Below are positions 41,846 to 49,415 of a DNA stretch of 64,000 bases, piece after piece. The translations under genes were made by a program, and so were the position numbers. The stretch is taken from the NCBI RefSeq assembly GCF_043195135.1, contig NZ_JBAFWP010000011.1; one strand, written 5' to 3'. Under the pieces are notes generated by a model. The model saw only the letters and a list, made by a program, of their open reading frames with translations. It did not search any database and was not told the DNA's origin. The stretch is from NCEH01 sp043195135. GTDB taxonomy: Bacteria > Pseudomonadota > Alphaproteobacteria > Rhizobiales > Xanthobacteraceae. Positions within the stretch are counted from its first letter, which is position 1, and every line of letters begins with the position of its first letter.

Positions 41846-43408
41846 ATGCAAGACACCGTCCTCATCATCGATTTCGGCAGCCAGGTGACCCAGCTCATTG
41901 CACGGCGCGTGCGCGAGGAAGGCGTCTATTCCGAGGTGGTGCCGTTCCAGAAGGCGGAGGAGGCGCTGAAGCGGCTCAACCCCAAGGCCGTCATCCTGTC
42001 CGGCGGCCCGGCCTCGGTGATCGAGGGGGAGAGCCCGCGCGCGCCGCAGGAAGTGTTCGAGGCCGGCATTCCCGTGCTCGGCATCTGCTATGGCGAACAG
42101 ACCATGGCCGCCCAGCTCGGCGGTTCCGTGGAGGCCGGGCACCACCGCGAATTCGGCCGCGCCGAGGTCGAGGTGAAAAAGCCGAGCGCCCTGTTCGAGG
42201 GGGTGTGGCAGGAAGCCCAGCGCTATCTGGTGTGGATGAGCCATGGCGACCGCGTGACCGCCCTGCCCGCGGGCTTCGAGGTGATCGCCACCTCCGACAA
42301 CGCCCCCTTCGCCGCCATCGCCGATGAAGGCCGGCGGTTCTACGCGGTTCAATTCCATCCCGAGGTGGTGCATACCCCCGACGGCGCGAAGCTGCTGCGC
42401 AATTTCGTGCGCCGCATCGCCGGCCTCTCCGGCGACTGGACCATGGGCGCCTTCCGCGACAGTGCCATCGCCAAGATCCGCGCCCAGGTGGGCGACCGGC
42501 GCGTGCTCTGCGGCCTCTCCGGCGGGGTGGATTCGGCGGTCGCGGCCGTTCTGATCCATGAGGCCATCGGCGACCAGCTCACCTGCGTGTTCGTGGACCA
42601 TGGCCTGATGCGCCAGGGCGAGGCCGAGCAGGTGGTCTCCCTGTTCCGCAACACCTTCAACATTCCGCTGGTGCATGTGGATGTGGCCGATCTGTTCCTG
42701 CGGGAGCTGGCGGGCGTCACCGATCCCGAGGTCAAACGCAAGACCATCGGCAAACTGTTCATCGACGTGTTCGATGCGGAGGCCAAGAAGATCGCCGCCG
42801 ACGGCAAGGGCGTGCCGGATTTCCTCGCCCAGGGCACGCTCTATCCCGACGTGATCGAAAGCGTGTCCTTCACCGGCGGGCCTTCGGTGACCATCAAGAG
42901 CCACCATAATGTGGGCGGCCTGCCCGAGCGCATGAACATGAAGCTGGTGGAGCCGCTGCGCGACCTGTTCAAGGACGAGGTGCGCGTACTCGGCCGTGAA
43001 CTCGGCCTGCCCGAGAGCTTCGTCGGCCGCCACCCCTTCCCCGGCCCGGGCCTCGCCATCCGCTGCCCCGGCGAGATCACGCCCGAGAAGCTCGAGATCC
43101 TGCGCAAGGCCGATGCCATCTATCTGGAGGAGATCCGCGCCGCCGGCCTCTATGACGTGATCTGGCAGGCGTTCGCGGTTCTGCTGCCGGTGCGCACCGT
43201 GGGCGTGATGGGCGATGGCCGCACCTACGACCACGTCCTCGCCCTGCGCGCCGTCACCTCGGTGGACGGCATGACGGCCGATTACTATCCCTTCGACATG
43301 AACTTCCTCGGCCGCGCCGCGACCCGCATCATCAACGAGGTCAAGGGCATCAACCGCGTGGTCTACGACGTGACCAGCAAGCCGCCGGGCACCATCGAGT
43401 GGGAGTGA
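41846..43408 (+). CDS. guaA: GMP synthase (glutamine-hydrolysing)
   Basis: This enzyme amidates XMP to GMP, the last step of guanine nucleotide synthesis. The 520-residue protein has an N-terminal class I glutaminase domain with the nucleophile Cys in VLGICYGEQTMAAQLGG and the His/Glu pair in VQFHPEVVH. It continues into the ATP pyrophosphatase domain with the P-loop LSGGVDSAVAA, then GRHPFPGPGLAIRC. The canonical C-terminus is PPGTIEWE. The gene is full length. The 3' end of guaA is a known integration target for genomic islands, and here an accessory cluster begins just after it. Confidence 0.97.
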   Translation: MQDTVLIIDFGSQVTQLIARRVREEGVYSEVVPFQKAEEALKRLNPKAVILSGGPASVIEGESPRAPQEVFEAGIPVLGICYGEQTMAAQLGGSVEAGHHREFGRAEVEVKKPSALFEGVWQEAQRYLVWMSHGDRVTALPAGFEVIATSDNAPFAAIADEGRRFYAVQFHPEVVHTPDGAKLLRNFVRRIAGLSGDWTMGAFRDSAIAKIRAQVGDRRVLCGLSGGVDSAVAAVLIHEAIGDQLTCVFVDHGLMRQGEAEQVVSLFRNTFNIPLVHVDVADLFLRELAGVTDPEVKRKTIGKLFIDVFDAEAKKIAADGKGVPDFLAQGTLYPDVIESVSFTGGPSVTIKSHHNVGGLPERMNMKLVEPLRDLFKDEVRVLGRELGLPESFVGRHPFPGPGLAIRCPGEITPEKLEILRKADAIYLEEIRAAGLYDVIWQAFAVLLPVRTVGVMGDGRTYDHVLALRAVTSVDGMTADYYPFDMNFLGRAATRIINEVKGINRVVYDVTSKPPGTIEWE

Positions 43409-43685
43409 ATTCCTGACCGATGAGAGAATTCGTCGACGCAAAAGGCCGCTGAAAGGACGGATCAGAAGCCAATAGGGCGTGAACTTCAGACGGGTCGCAC
43501 GGGTCGTGCAATGGACACGCGTTTCTGTGACAAGTTGCGTTCGCCCCTCCCGGTCGCGATTGACCGCGAACGAAAGCGCCAATTTGGCGACATCGTCTGC
43601 ATTGATGGCCAGAAAGGCCGCGCCATCTGCGACCGGAACAAGCCCGTAGTCCGACTTATTTGGAGGGGACTGAATGGGCGATTTC
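43409..43685. other. lower-GC junction between guaA and the catabolic cluster
   Basis: This is 277 bp without a credible gene. GAATTC occurs at both ends of a short stretch just after guaA. A plus-strand frame (43511-43738) runs into the end of the convergent hydrolase gene and encodes a basic peptide with no known match. No second copy of the guaA 3' end was seen in the window, so an att pair cannot be shown. Confidence 0.4.
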
Positions 43686-44840
43686 TCAGTCCATCAGAAG
43701 TGAGATCTCGCCTGCAACGTCTACGGCGGTTTGCCTGAGCTGCTTCAACGTCTGCACGGTTTTCCTGGCGCCATTTTCTCCAAGGAAGAACATGTGATTG
43801 CCTGGCAGCGTCGCGCTCAGGCGCTGGGCGGCATGCCCGACATGCTCGACCAGCAACGCCCATTTCTCGGAGGGAAGCGCCGCGAGCTTCTCCGTTTGCG
43901 AGAAAACGAGACCTTCGCAAAGCTGCTGGGTGATGTAGACGCCCCATGTGGAGCGGTCCGTGAGCGCGTGCCGGGCGTCGATCGCAGAGGCGTGCGTCAT
44001 CAAGGCGAGCGGCGGAAAGGCGCGGTAGCGCGCGGTGCCGACCTCGCGCGCGTCTCCGGCAGGGTCGGAAACGAAAGCTCCGTCTCGATAGCGCATGGCC
44101 GATGCTGCGAGCCCGACCGGGAAATCGCCGGTCATCTCGCGTGTGAATGCGTCCGCATTGAGCACCACGTGGCCGGCAGCCGCGTTCTGATCCGCGAGGC
44201 ACCGGAGCAGCCAGTCGAGGTAGGCGCCCCTGATCGCGGCGAGGCCGCTTGCGGCTGGCTTGAGGTGGTCGAGACCGGGCAGGGTATTGGGGAGCGCCGT
44301 TGCGGCGGCCATCGCGATGAAAAGCTCGATGCCCTTTCCCCGGCCGCGCAGGGCGGCATGAAGCGGCTCCGCAATCCGCCCTGCCATGCTCCAGCCGAGC
44401 ACGATTGCGTTGGCCGGCAGGCCATTGCGGTCCATGTAGCGGGCGATGATCTCGGCACTCTGCTCCGCCCAGTCGGTGACCGAGAACCGCGGGAATGCGG
44501 CGTCGAACACACCCCCGTTGTCGATGGGATAGGACAGGACCAGCGAGGGGAACCCTTCCTCGTGCAGCCAGTGGCACAGGAAATCGGCGGCCCTTCCTCC
44601 GGGCGGCCCATAGGCGATGCGACCGAGCACCCCTCCTCCCGTGACGAACACCACGAGGGGAAGGCCCTCGCGCCCCGGTTCGAACCGCACCAGAGCCGGA
44701 TAGCCGGCCGCCTCGGTCAACTCCTCGCCCGGATAGAGCATTGGGGATCTCGCCTGTGCTTCCGCCGGAGCGCGCCATGTCGCGGCCAAGGCTACACCCA
44801 GCAGCGCGACTTGACGACGATTGAGGTCTCCGACGGCCAT
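43686..44840 (-). CDS. secreted alpha/beta-hydrolase
   Basis: This 384-residue protein has a signal peptide (NRRQVALLGVALAA, ending AEAQA near residue 29; the twin arginine could indicate Tat export). The fold starts with LPLVVFVTGGGVLG (oxyanion hole), and the nucleophile elbow is GWSMAG with the serine. A histidine in LPGNHMFFLGENG may complete the triad. It is the last gene of the minus-strand padC group, 40 bp downstream of padC. A role as a periplasmic esterase that frees phenolic acids from esters would fit the neighbours but is inference. Confidence 0.78.
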   Translation of the reverse strand: MAVGDLNRRQVALLGVALAATWRAPAEAQARSPMLYPGEELTEAAGYPALVRFEPGREGLPLVVFVTGGGVLGRIAYGPPGGRAADFLCHWLHEEGFPSLVLSYPIDNGGVFDAAFPRFSVTDWAEQSAEIIARYMDRNGLPANAIVLGWSMAGRIAEPLHAALRGRGKGIELFIAMAAATALPNTLPGLDHLKPAASGLAAIRGAYLDWLLRCLADQNAAAGHVVLNADAFTREMTGDFPVGLAASAMRYRDGAFVSDPAGDAREVGTARYRAFPPLALMTHASAIDARHALTDRSTWGVYITQQLCEGLVFSQTEKLAALPSEKWALLVEHVGHAAQRLSATLPGNHMFFLGENGARKTVQTLKQLRQTAVDVAGEISLLMD

Positions 44841-44880
44841 TCTCGAACCCTCCCGTGTCGCGTGCAGCCATCAGCGCCCA

Positions 44881-45405
44881 TTAGCCCACGTTGCGGCGCG
44901 TAGCATAGCCCGCGGGCAGATCCTCGGGCGCGCAGGCGATGACGCTTTCGTCGTCGCGGCCGCAATCCTCAACGAAGGTGATGTCGGCGAATTCATCGAC
45001 GAGCAGGGTCGGATAGGTCGGGCCCGCGTCGCGATACCGGCGCATCAGGTCGATCTTGTCGTTCTGGAAGCCGATGATCTTCTTCGGTTCCTGCTCGATC
45101 CAGCGGGGGAAGAAGGTGGCGCCGTGGGCGCGGTTCTCATTGAGATTGTAGGCGACGCTCACGCAGGTGCCCGTCGGCTCGTGCCAGGAGACCTTGTACA
45201 CGCCGTCGGCCAGGCGGACGATGTGCACCTCCTGGCCCTTCACCCAGCGCCCGCCGACCATGCCGCCATGGACGCGGTAGTCGATGGTGCGGTCGTTCTT
45301 GAAGTACATCTCATACTGCCAGCCATTGGCATAAGTATAGATGATGTGCTTGCCCACGAAAGCGGATATCTCCGCCGGATGGGTGGATTCGAATGCGTCG
45401 GTCAT
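44881..45405 (-). CDS. padC: phenolic acid decarboxylase
   Basis: This cofactor-free enzyme converts p-coumaric, ferulic or caffeic acid to the 4-vinylphenol and CO2. The 174-residue protein contains the conserved family segments FVGKHIIYTYANGWQYE (Tyr23 and Tyr25 of the active site), IDYRVHGGMVGGRWV (Arg44), SWHEPTGT (catalytic Glu76), LNENRAHGATFFPRWI and YRDAGPTYPTLLVDEFA. It follows ubiD-type and precedes a hydrolase gene. The ~8 C-terminal residues beyond the family core are extra. The family assignment is firm; the preferred acid is not. Confidence 0.94.
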   Translation of the reverse strand: MTDAFESTHPAEISAFVGKHIIYTYANGWQYEMYFKNDRTIDYRVHGGMVGGRWVKGQEVHIVRLADGVYKVSWHEPTGTCVSVAYNLNENRAHGATFFPRWIEQEPKKIIGFQNDKIDLMRRYRDAGPTYPTLLVDEFADITFVEDCGRDDESVIACAPEDLPAGYATRRNVG

Positions 45406-45476
45406 GGCTTTCCTCTCTCCGGCGCCGGGGTGATTCCCGGACCGCCGGCTGTTGACGTGGTGTGGATGGGCGACCT

Positions 45477-46958
45477 TTACTTGAAACCGTACGCGCTCCA
45501 TCGTCGACGCACGCGGTCGACGATGTCCGCCGGATAGCCGTGGCGGAACGATGCCCGCATCGGCAGGGCTTCGCCCCATTCGTCCGGGGCAAGGCAATTG
45601 TAGACGATCTTGCCGGTATGGCCCGAGACCTTCTCGCTCCTGCGCAGATAGGCGAGAAGCGGCGCGGCCTCGATGTCGTCGAACACAACATGGCCGAGCA
45701 GGGGATGGCAGCGCGTGGCGAAGGCCCAGACCAGTTCCTTCAGGTCGGTCGGATCGACGTCGTCATTCAGCACGATCACCTTGGGGATCACCGCCCCCGC
45801 CTTGCTTGCAAACACCGTCTGCCCGATGCGCCGGCAGAGCGCCTCGCTCTCGCCGGCGCCGCTGCGACGACGCCAGTCGCGCGGCACGGTGACCACCAGC
45901 CAGTGCAGGGCCGCGTGCAGCGGAATCCACGCCGTGGTCGCCGGGATCCCGGCCTTGCGCAGTTCGTGGAGGAGCTGGGCCGAGCTCGGCAGGCCCCAGG
46001 CGGTGTGGTTCTCTTCCACCGGCTCGCCGGCGACGACGACCGGCAGGATGGCGTTGTCGCGATGGCTGATGGCGCAGACCCGGTAGGTGGGCCGGCGCAT
46101 CTGCGTATCGAGGGGGATGTAGCCGGCGAACTCGCCCATGGGGCCCTCCTCCACCAACGCGTCAAGATGCAGGTGCCCTTCGATCAGGATCTCCGCGCTG
46201 GCGGGAGCTTCCAGATCGACCGTCCTGCACTTCACGGTCCTGATGGCGCGCCCCAGCAGCGCGCCGAGGCGGCCGCCCTCGTCGACATGGGCGGGCAGCG
46301 GCATGCCGCAGATGAAGGGAATGGCAGGCTCGACCCCGAGCGCCAGCGCGAACGGCATCGGCTTGCCCAGGTCCGCCCACGCCTTCGCCACCATGCCGAG
46401 GTGCTGCTCCGGCGCCACGATCCCCGAGAGGCGCTCGCGATCGACTAGCATCATGCGAGCGATGGACCAGTTGGTCCAGCTTCCGTCCGGCGTGCGGGCA
46501 ACGATGCAGCCGAAGGTGTTGAGATAGCGCCCCCCGTCCCCATAGTGCAGCAGCGGCACGGGGAGCGCGGCGAGGTCCACCGCGGCGCCGGTGAGCTTGT
46601 TCTCGAAGACCGGCGCATCATCCACGATCACCGGGTCGATGGCCGGCCTGTCGAGGCTCGCGGCAATGGCCTCGGCGATGGCAAGGCCGCCCGTGGTCGG
46701 CGGCAGCTCCAGCGCGACGGCAACGCGAACGAGCTCCATGCCGCGCTGCGCGCTGGTGCCGCCCGGAGCTCCAAGGATGCGAAAGCCACCGGGGTGGTCG
46801 GAGAAAGCATTGAACAGGGGCGCGGGCGCCCCGGTCTCGATGCAGCGGCGGATGATGGCGCCAAGCTCCAGGTCGAGGGAGACCGGCGTGTCGATCTCCT
46901 GGATTTCCCCGAGGGCGCGCAGGGCCTCGATGTAAAGGCGCAGGTCGGTGAGGGACAT
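45477..46958 (-). CDS. UbiD-family prenyl-FMN-dependent (de)carboxylase
   Basis: This is a 493-residue cytoplasmic decarboxylase needing prenylated FMN. The catalytic Glu-rich segment EEGPMGEFAGY is at about 270-280, within the UbiD fold. Other family features are WTNWSIARMMLVDRERL near 161-176 (cofactor loop) and PFALALGVEPAIPF. Its ATG (46958) shares its first base with the TGA of the upstream UbiX-like gene (sequence TGATG), so the two are translationally coupled. It is not a ubiquinone gene by context: the neighbours suggest an aromatic or hydroxyarylic acid substrate, as in the vdcBCD/shdBCD type. Confidence 0.93.
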   Translation of the reverse strand: MSLTDLRLYIEALRALGEIQEIDTPVSLDLELGAIIRRCIETGAPAPLFNAFSDHPGGFRILGAPGGTSAQRGMELVRVAVALELPPTTGGLAIAEAIAASLDRPAIDPVIVDDAPVFENKLTGAAVDLAALPVPLLHYGDGGRYLNTFGCIVARTPDGSWTNWSIARMMLVDRERLSGIVAPEQHLGMVAKAWADLGKPMPFALALGVEPAIPFICGMPLPAHVDEGGRLGALLGRAIRTVKCRTVDLEAPASAEILIEGHLHLDALVEEGPMGEFAGYIPLDTQMRRPTYRVCAISHRDNAILPVVVAGEPVEENHTAWGLPSSAQLLHELRKAGIPATTAWIPLHAALHWLVVTVPRDWRRRSGAGESEALCRRIGQTVFASKAGAVIPKVIVLNDDVDPTDLKELVWAFATRCHPLLGHVVFDDIEAAPLLAYLRRSEKVSGHTGKIVYNCLAPDEWGEALPMRASFRHGYPADIVDRVRRRWSAYGFK

Positions 46959-47599
46959 CAGGCGTCTCCCCCGGCGTGCGCGTCGGCGCGAGGACCTGCT
47001 TCCGCCTGGCCGCCCCATCGATGGAACAGGCCTGCGTCGAGGTCGTACAGATCGAGCACGCGCCCGACGGTGTGGTTCACCATTTCGTCCAACGAGGCGG
47101 GGCGGTCGTAGAAGGCCGGCACCGGCGGGAAGAGGATGGCGCCGCTCTCGGTGGCCTGCGCCATGGCGCGGATGTGCCCGGCATGCAGGGGCGTCTCGCG
47201 GAACATGAGGACCGTGCGGCGCCGTTCCTTCAGGCAGACGTCGGCCGCGCGGGTGAGCAGGCCGTCGGTGTTGCCGGTGGCGATGGCGGACAGGCTCCTC
47301 ACCGAACAGGGGGCGACGATCATGCCCATGGTGCGGAACGAGCCGGAGGCGATGGCGGCGCCGATATCGGCGTCGCTATAGCTGAAGTCCGCCATGGCGC
47401 GAACGTCACGCACTTTCAGGCCGGTTTCGTGGGCGAGGGTGCGCTCGCCCGGCTTCGACATGACGAGATGCGTCTTGATGTCGAGGAGCCTCAGCGCCTC
47501 CAGGATGCGCAGTGCGTAGACGATCCCCGTGGCGCCGCTGATCCCGACGATCATGCGCCTGCGTGGCGCAGGGGTGACGTGCTGTTGCATGGCGCGCAT
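46958..47599 (-). CDS. UbiX-like flavin prenyltransferase
   Basis: This protein makes the prenyl-FMN cofactor for the adjacent UbiD protein. It has about 213 residues from ATG 47599; ATG 47590 is nearly as good. The FMN-binding Rossmann start is MIVGISGATGIVYALRILEAL. The sequence VAPCSVRSLSAIATGNTDGLLTRAADVCLKERRRTVLMFRETPLHAGH is diagnostic of UbiX/Pad1. Family members are 185-210 residues, so the C-terminal ~20 residues are an extra tail. The stop overlaps the ubiD start. Confidence 0.93.
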   Translation of the reverse strand: MRAMQQHVTPAPRRRMIVGISGATGIVYALRILEALRLLDIKTHLVMSKPGERTLAHETGLKVRDVRAMADFSYSDADIGAAIASGSFRTMGMIVAPCSVRSLSAIATGNTDGLLTRAADVCLKERRRTVLMFRETPLHAGHIRAMAQATESGAILFPPVPAFYDRPASLDEMVNHTVGRVLDLYDLDAGLFHRWGGQAEAGPRADAHAGGDA

Positions 47600-47706
47600 C
47601 CGATCCCGCTTCGATTGAAGGGAACCTAGCCAATGGGGCACGGCGCCTCATCGTCAGAACTGTCTATGCGGGAAACAAAGCGGCCGACGGGCCGACGGAT
47701 GATCCT

Positions 47707-48879
47707 TCAGCGCAGCTGCGGCACCAGCGCCCCGAGGGTCGCCATGGTGCGCTCGAAGTCGCGCAAATTCTCCGCTTCCGACTTGCCCAGGATCGAGCGG
47801 ATCTGGCTGCGGACGGTCATGAGCGAGACCCCGCGTCCGCGCGCCACGTCCTCGGCGCTGGCGCCGCCGGAAAGCGCGACGGCGACCTCCGCTTCGGCCC
47901 GGCTGAAGCCGAACATCTCGCACAGCATGTCCGCCTGTGGCACCACCTTGCGGTTGAGCGACCGCAGGAGGATGAGAGCCAAGGGATCCCTGGCATCGCC
48001 TTCGTCCCGCCCTCTCACGTCGTTGGCAAGGCCCAGCGGCGCCGGCGCGACCGTCAGCGCGGCGATGGCGCCGTTGCGCGAGGTGACCCGCATCGCCCCC
48101 CCTGAGCCCCCTGACGTGGCGGAGGCAACAAGTTTGCGGAGCACGCCGGCTTCTTCGCGGGACATGGCCGCGACATAGACCCCACTGCCGGCATAGGGGC
48201 CCGAGCGCAGGGAGAACAGGCCGGAATCGGGTCCGGCCAGATACTTGCGGGCGAGATCGTTGATGAAGCGGATCTTCAGTCCCGCATCGACGACGCTCAC
48301 GCCCACGGGAAGCGCGTCCAGGGCGGCCCGCGTCAGGGCGACCGCCTCGTCGTCCCGCCCCAGCCGCGCGCGCAGCTCGATGGCGCGCTGGACGTGCGGC
48401 ATCAGGGTCTTCAGCAGGCGCACATGGGTTTCGTCGAATGCGCCGGCGTCGCCGCCGCGGAACACCAGCACCGGAGTCGCCTCCATGAGGCCGGCCATGC
48501 CGCCGATCACATGGCGACGCTCGTGATGCCGTGCGAAATCATAATAGAACTCGCTGTGCAGGAAGTCGGTCTCGGCGACCAGTTCGGCGCCGAGCTTCGC
48601 GTTCCCGAGGTGGTAAGCCCGGGCTGTCGCAAAGTCGTAGCGGGCCTTGGCGGCATAGGGGTCGCTGGCGTGGAAATAGGCCGAATAGGCGCTCTCGCTG
48701 CCGTCGGCGGGCATCAGGAGATTGCGCGGCCCGCCCGGCCCCCCGAGGTTCAGCAAAGCGCGCGGGGCATCCATGAGCCGGCAGATGCGCTCGCCGACGT
48801 CCAGCCAGCTGCCGTCCCCGGCGCCGGCCTGATAGATGGCGCCGACGCAGTCGGCAAGATCGCGCTCCGTGTCTTTCAC
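47707..48879 (-). CDS. LuxR-type helix-turn-helix regulator of the UbiX/UbiD/PadC group
   Basis: This 390-residue regulator has an N-terminal ~200-residue sensory part and a middle PAS-like segment (ALDALPVGVSVVDAGLKIRFIND). The C-terminal LuxR domain reads FGFSRAEAEVAVALSGGASAEDVARGRGVSLMTVRSQIRSILGK. No phospho-receiver is evident, so it probably senses a small molecule directly. It lies just upstream of, and on the same strand as, ubiX, ubiD, padC and the hydrolase gene (gap about 107 bp), and is the likely pathway regulator. Confidence 0.86.
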   Translation of the reverse strand: MKDTERDLADCVGAIYQAGAGDGSWLDVGERICRLMDAPRALLNLGGPGGPRNLLMPADGSESAYSAYFHASDPYAAKARYDFATARAYHLGNAKLGAELVAETDFLHSEFYYDFARHHERRHVIGGMAGLMEATPVLVFRGGDAGAFDETHVRLLKTLMPHVQRAIELRARLGRDDEAVALTRAALDALPVGVSVVDAGLKIRFINDLARKYLAGPDSGLFSLRSGPYAGSGVYVAAMSREEAGVLRKLVASATSGGSGGAMRVTSRNGAIAALTVAPAPLGLANDVRGRDEGDARDPLALILLRSLNRKVVPQADMLCEMFGFSRAEAEVAVALSGGASAEDVARGRGVSLMTVRSQIRSILGKSEAENLRDFERTMATLGALVPQLR

Positions 48880-48935
48880 GCTGGGACAGCCCCGAAAGTA
48901 GCCTGACGATGGCAGAGAAGCTCAGTCCTTTCAAC

Positions 48936-48957
48936 GCATCCCGGCCCGCCGGGATGC
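48936..48957 (-). terminator. hairpin between the small Tat protein gene and the LuxR-type gene
   Basis: The perfect arms GCATCCCGGC and GCCGGGATGC with a 2-base spacer lie 57 bp upstream of the LuxR-type start. It probably separates the long redox/transport operon from the regulator-ubiX operon. No U-tract is present. Confidence 0.5.
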
Positions 48958-49070
48958 GGCAGAAGCGGCTTGAGCTGGTCCGCCGCTCCTCTTTCAACCC
49001 AAACCACGAGCCTGTGGATTGCCGGATGCAGGTCGACAACCCACAGCTGCATGCGGGAGTGCTTCCGCCC

Positions 49071-49343
49071 TCAGTCGCCGAACTTGCGGGCGGCATAGTC
49101 GATGCCCGCCTGCACCTCGTTCATCGCCTGACGGATCAGCTCCATCGCGCGCTCCCGGTGGCCGCCCTTGTCGGGCGTCGCCTGGCGCAGGGAGCGCAGG
49201 GCGATCTCGAGCTCGCCGATGGCGCGCTCCATATTGCCCTGGTACGCCTTCGCGCTTTGAGCGGAAACTGCCACCACGGCGGCGCCGGCGGCGATGCTGG
49301 CCAGGCGGAGCATGGCGCGGCGGGATGAGGTCGTTTCGTGCAT
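49071..49343 (-). CDS. small secreted protein with twin-arginine signal
   Basis: This 90-residue protein has an S-R-R-A-M-L twin-arginine motif, then a hydrophobic segment ending AQSAKA. The mature ~55 residues are predicted helical: NMERAIGELEIALRSLRQATPDKGGHRERAMELIRQAMNEVQAGIDYA. A GGAAGGAAAG precedes the ATG at 49343. It is the last gene of the operon that contains the molybdoenzyme, 72 bp after it. Export by the Tat route suggests it folds, or binds a partner, before transport. I do not recognise a named family. Confidence 0.7.
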   Translation of the reverse strand: MHETTSSRRAMLRLASIAAGAAVVAVSAQSAKAYQGNMERAIGELEIALRSLRQATPDKGGHRERAMELIRQAMNEVQAGIDYAARKFGD

Positions 49344-49415
49344 GATCTTTCCTTCCTTCGATATGACAGGGTGTGGACTGGGGGTGGCATTGAACGTCAT
49401 GTCATCCTCTTGCGA

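Noticed and set aside
41561..43582. 673-residue minus-strand frame opposite guaA
   Set aside because: It is antisense to a fully conserved GMP synthase with glutaminase and P-loop motifs; the composition is histidine- and glycine-biased.
43511..43738. 75-residue basic frame after guaA
   Set aside because: It has no convincing start context, overlaps the convergent hydrolase gene and shows no motif.
48909..49328. plus-strand frames between the LuxR-type gene and the Tat protein gene
   Set aside because: They run antisense through the small Tat protein, lack a ribosome-binding site and look like shadows.
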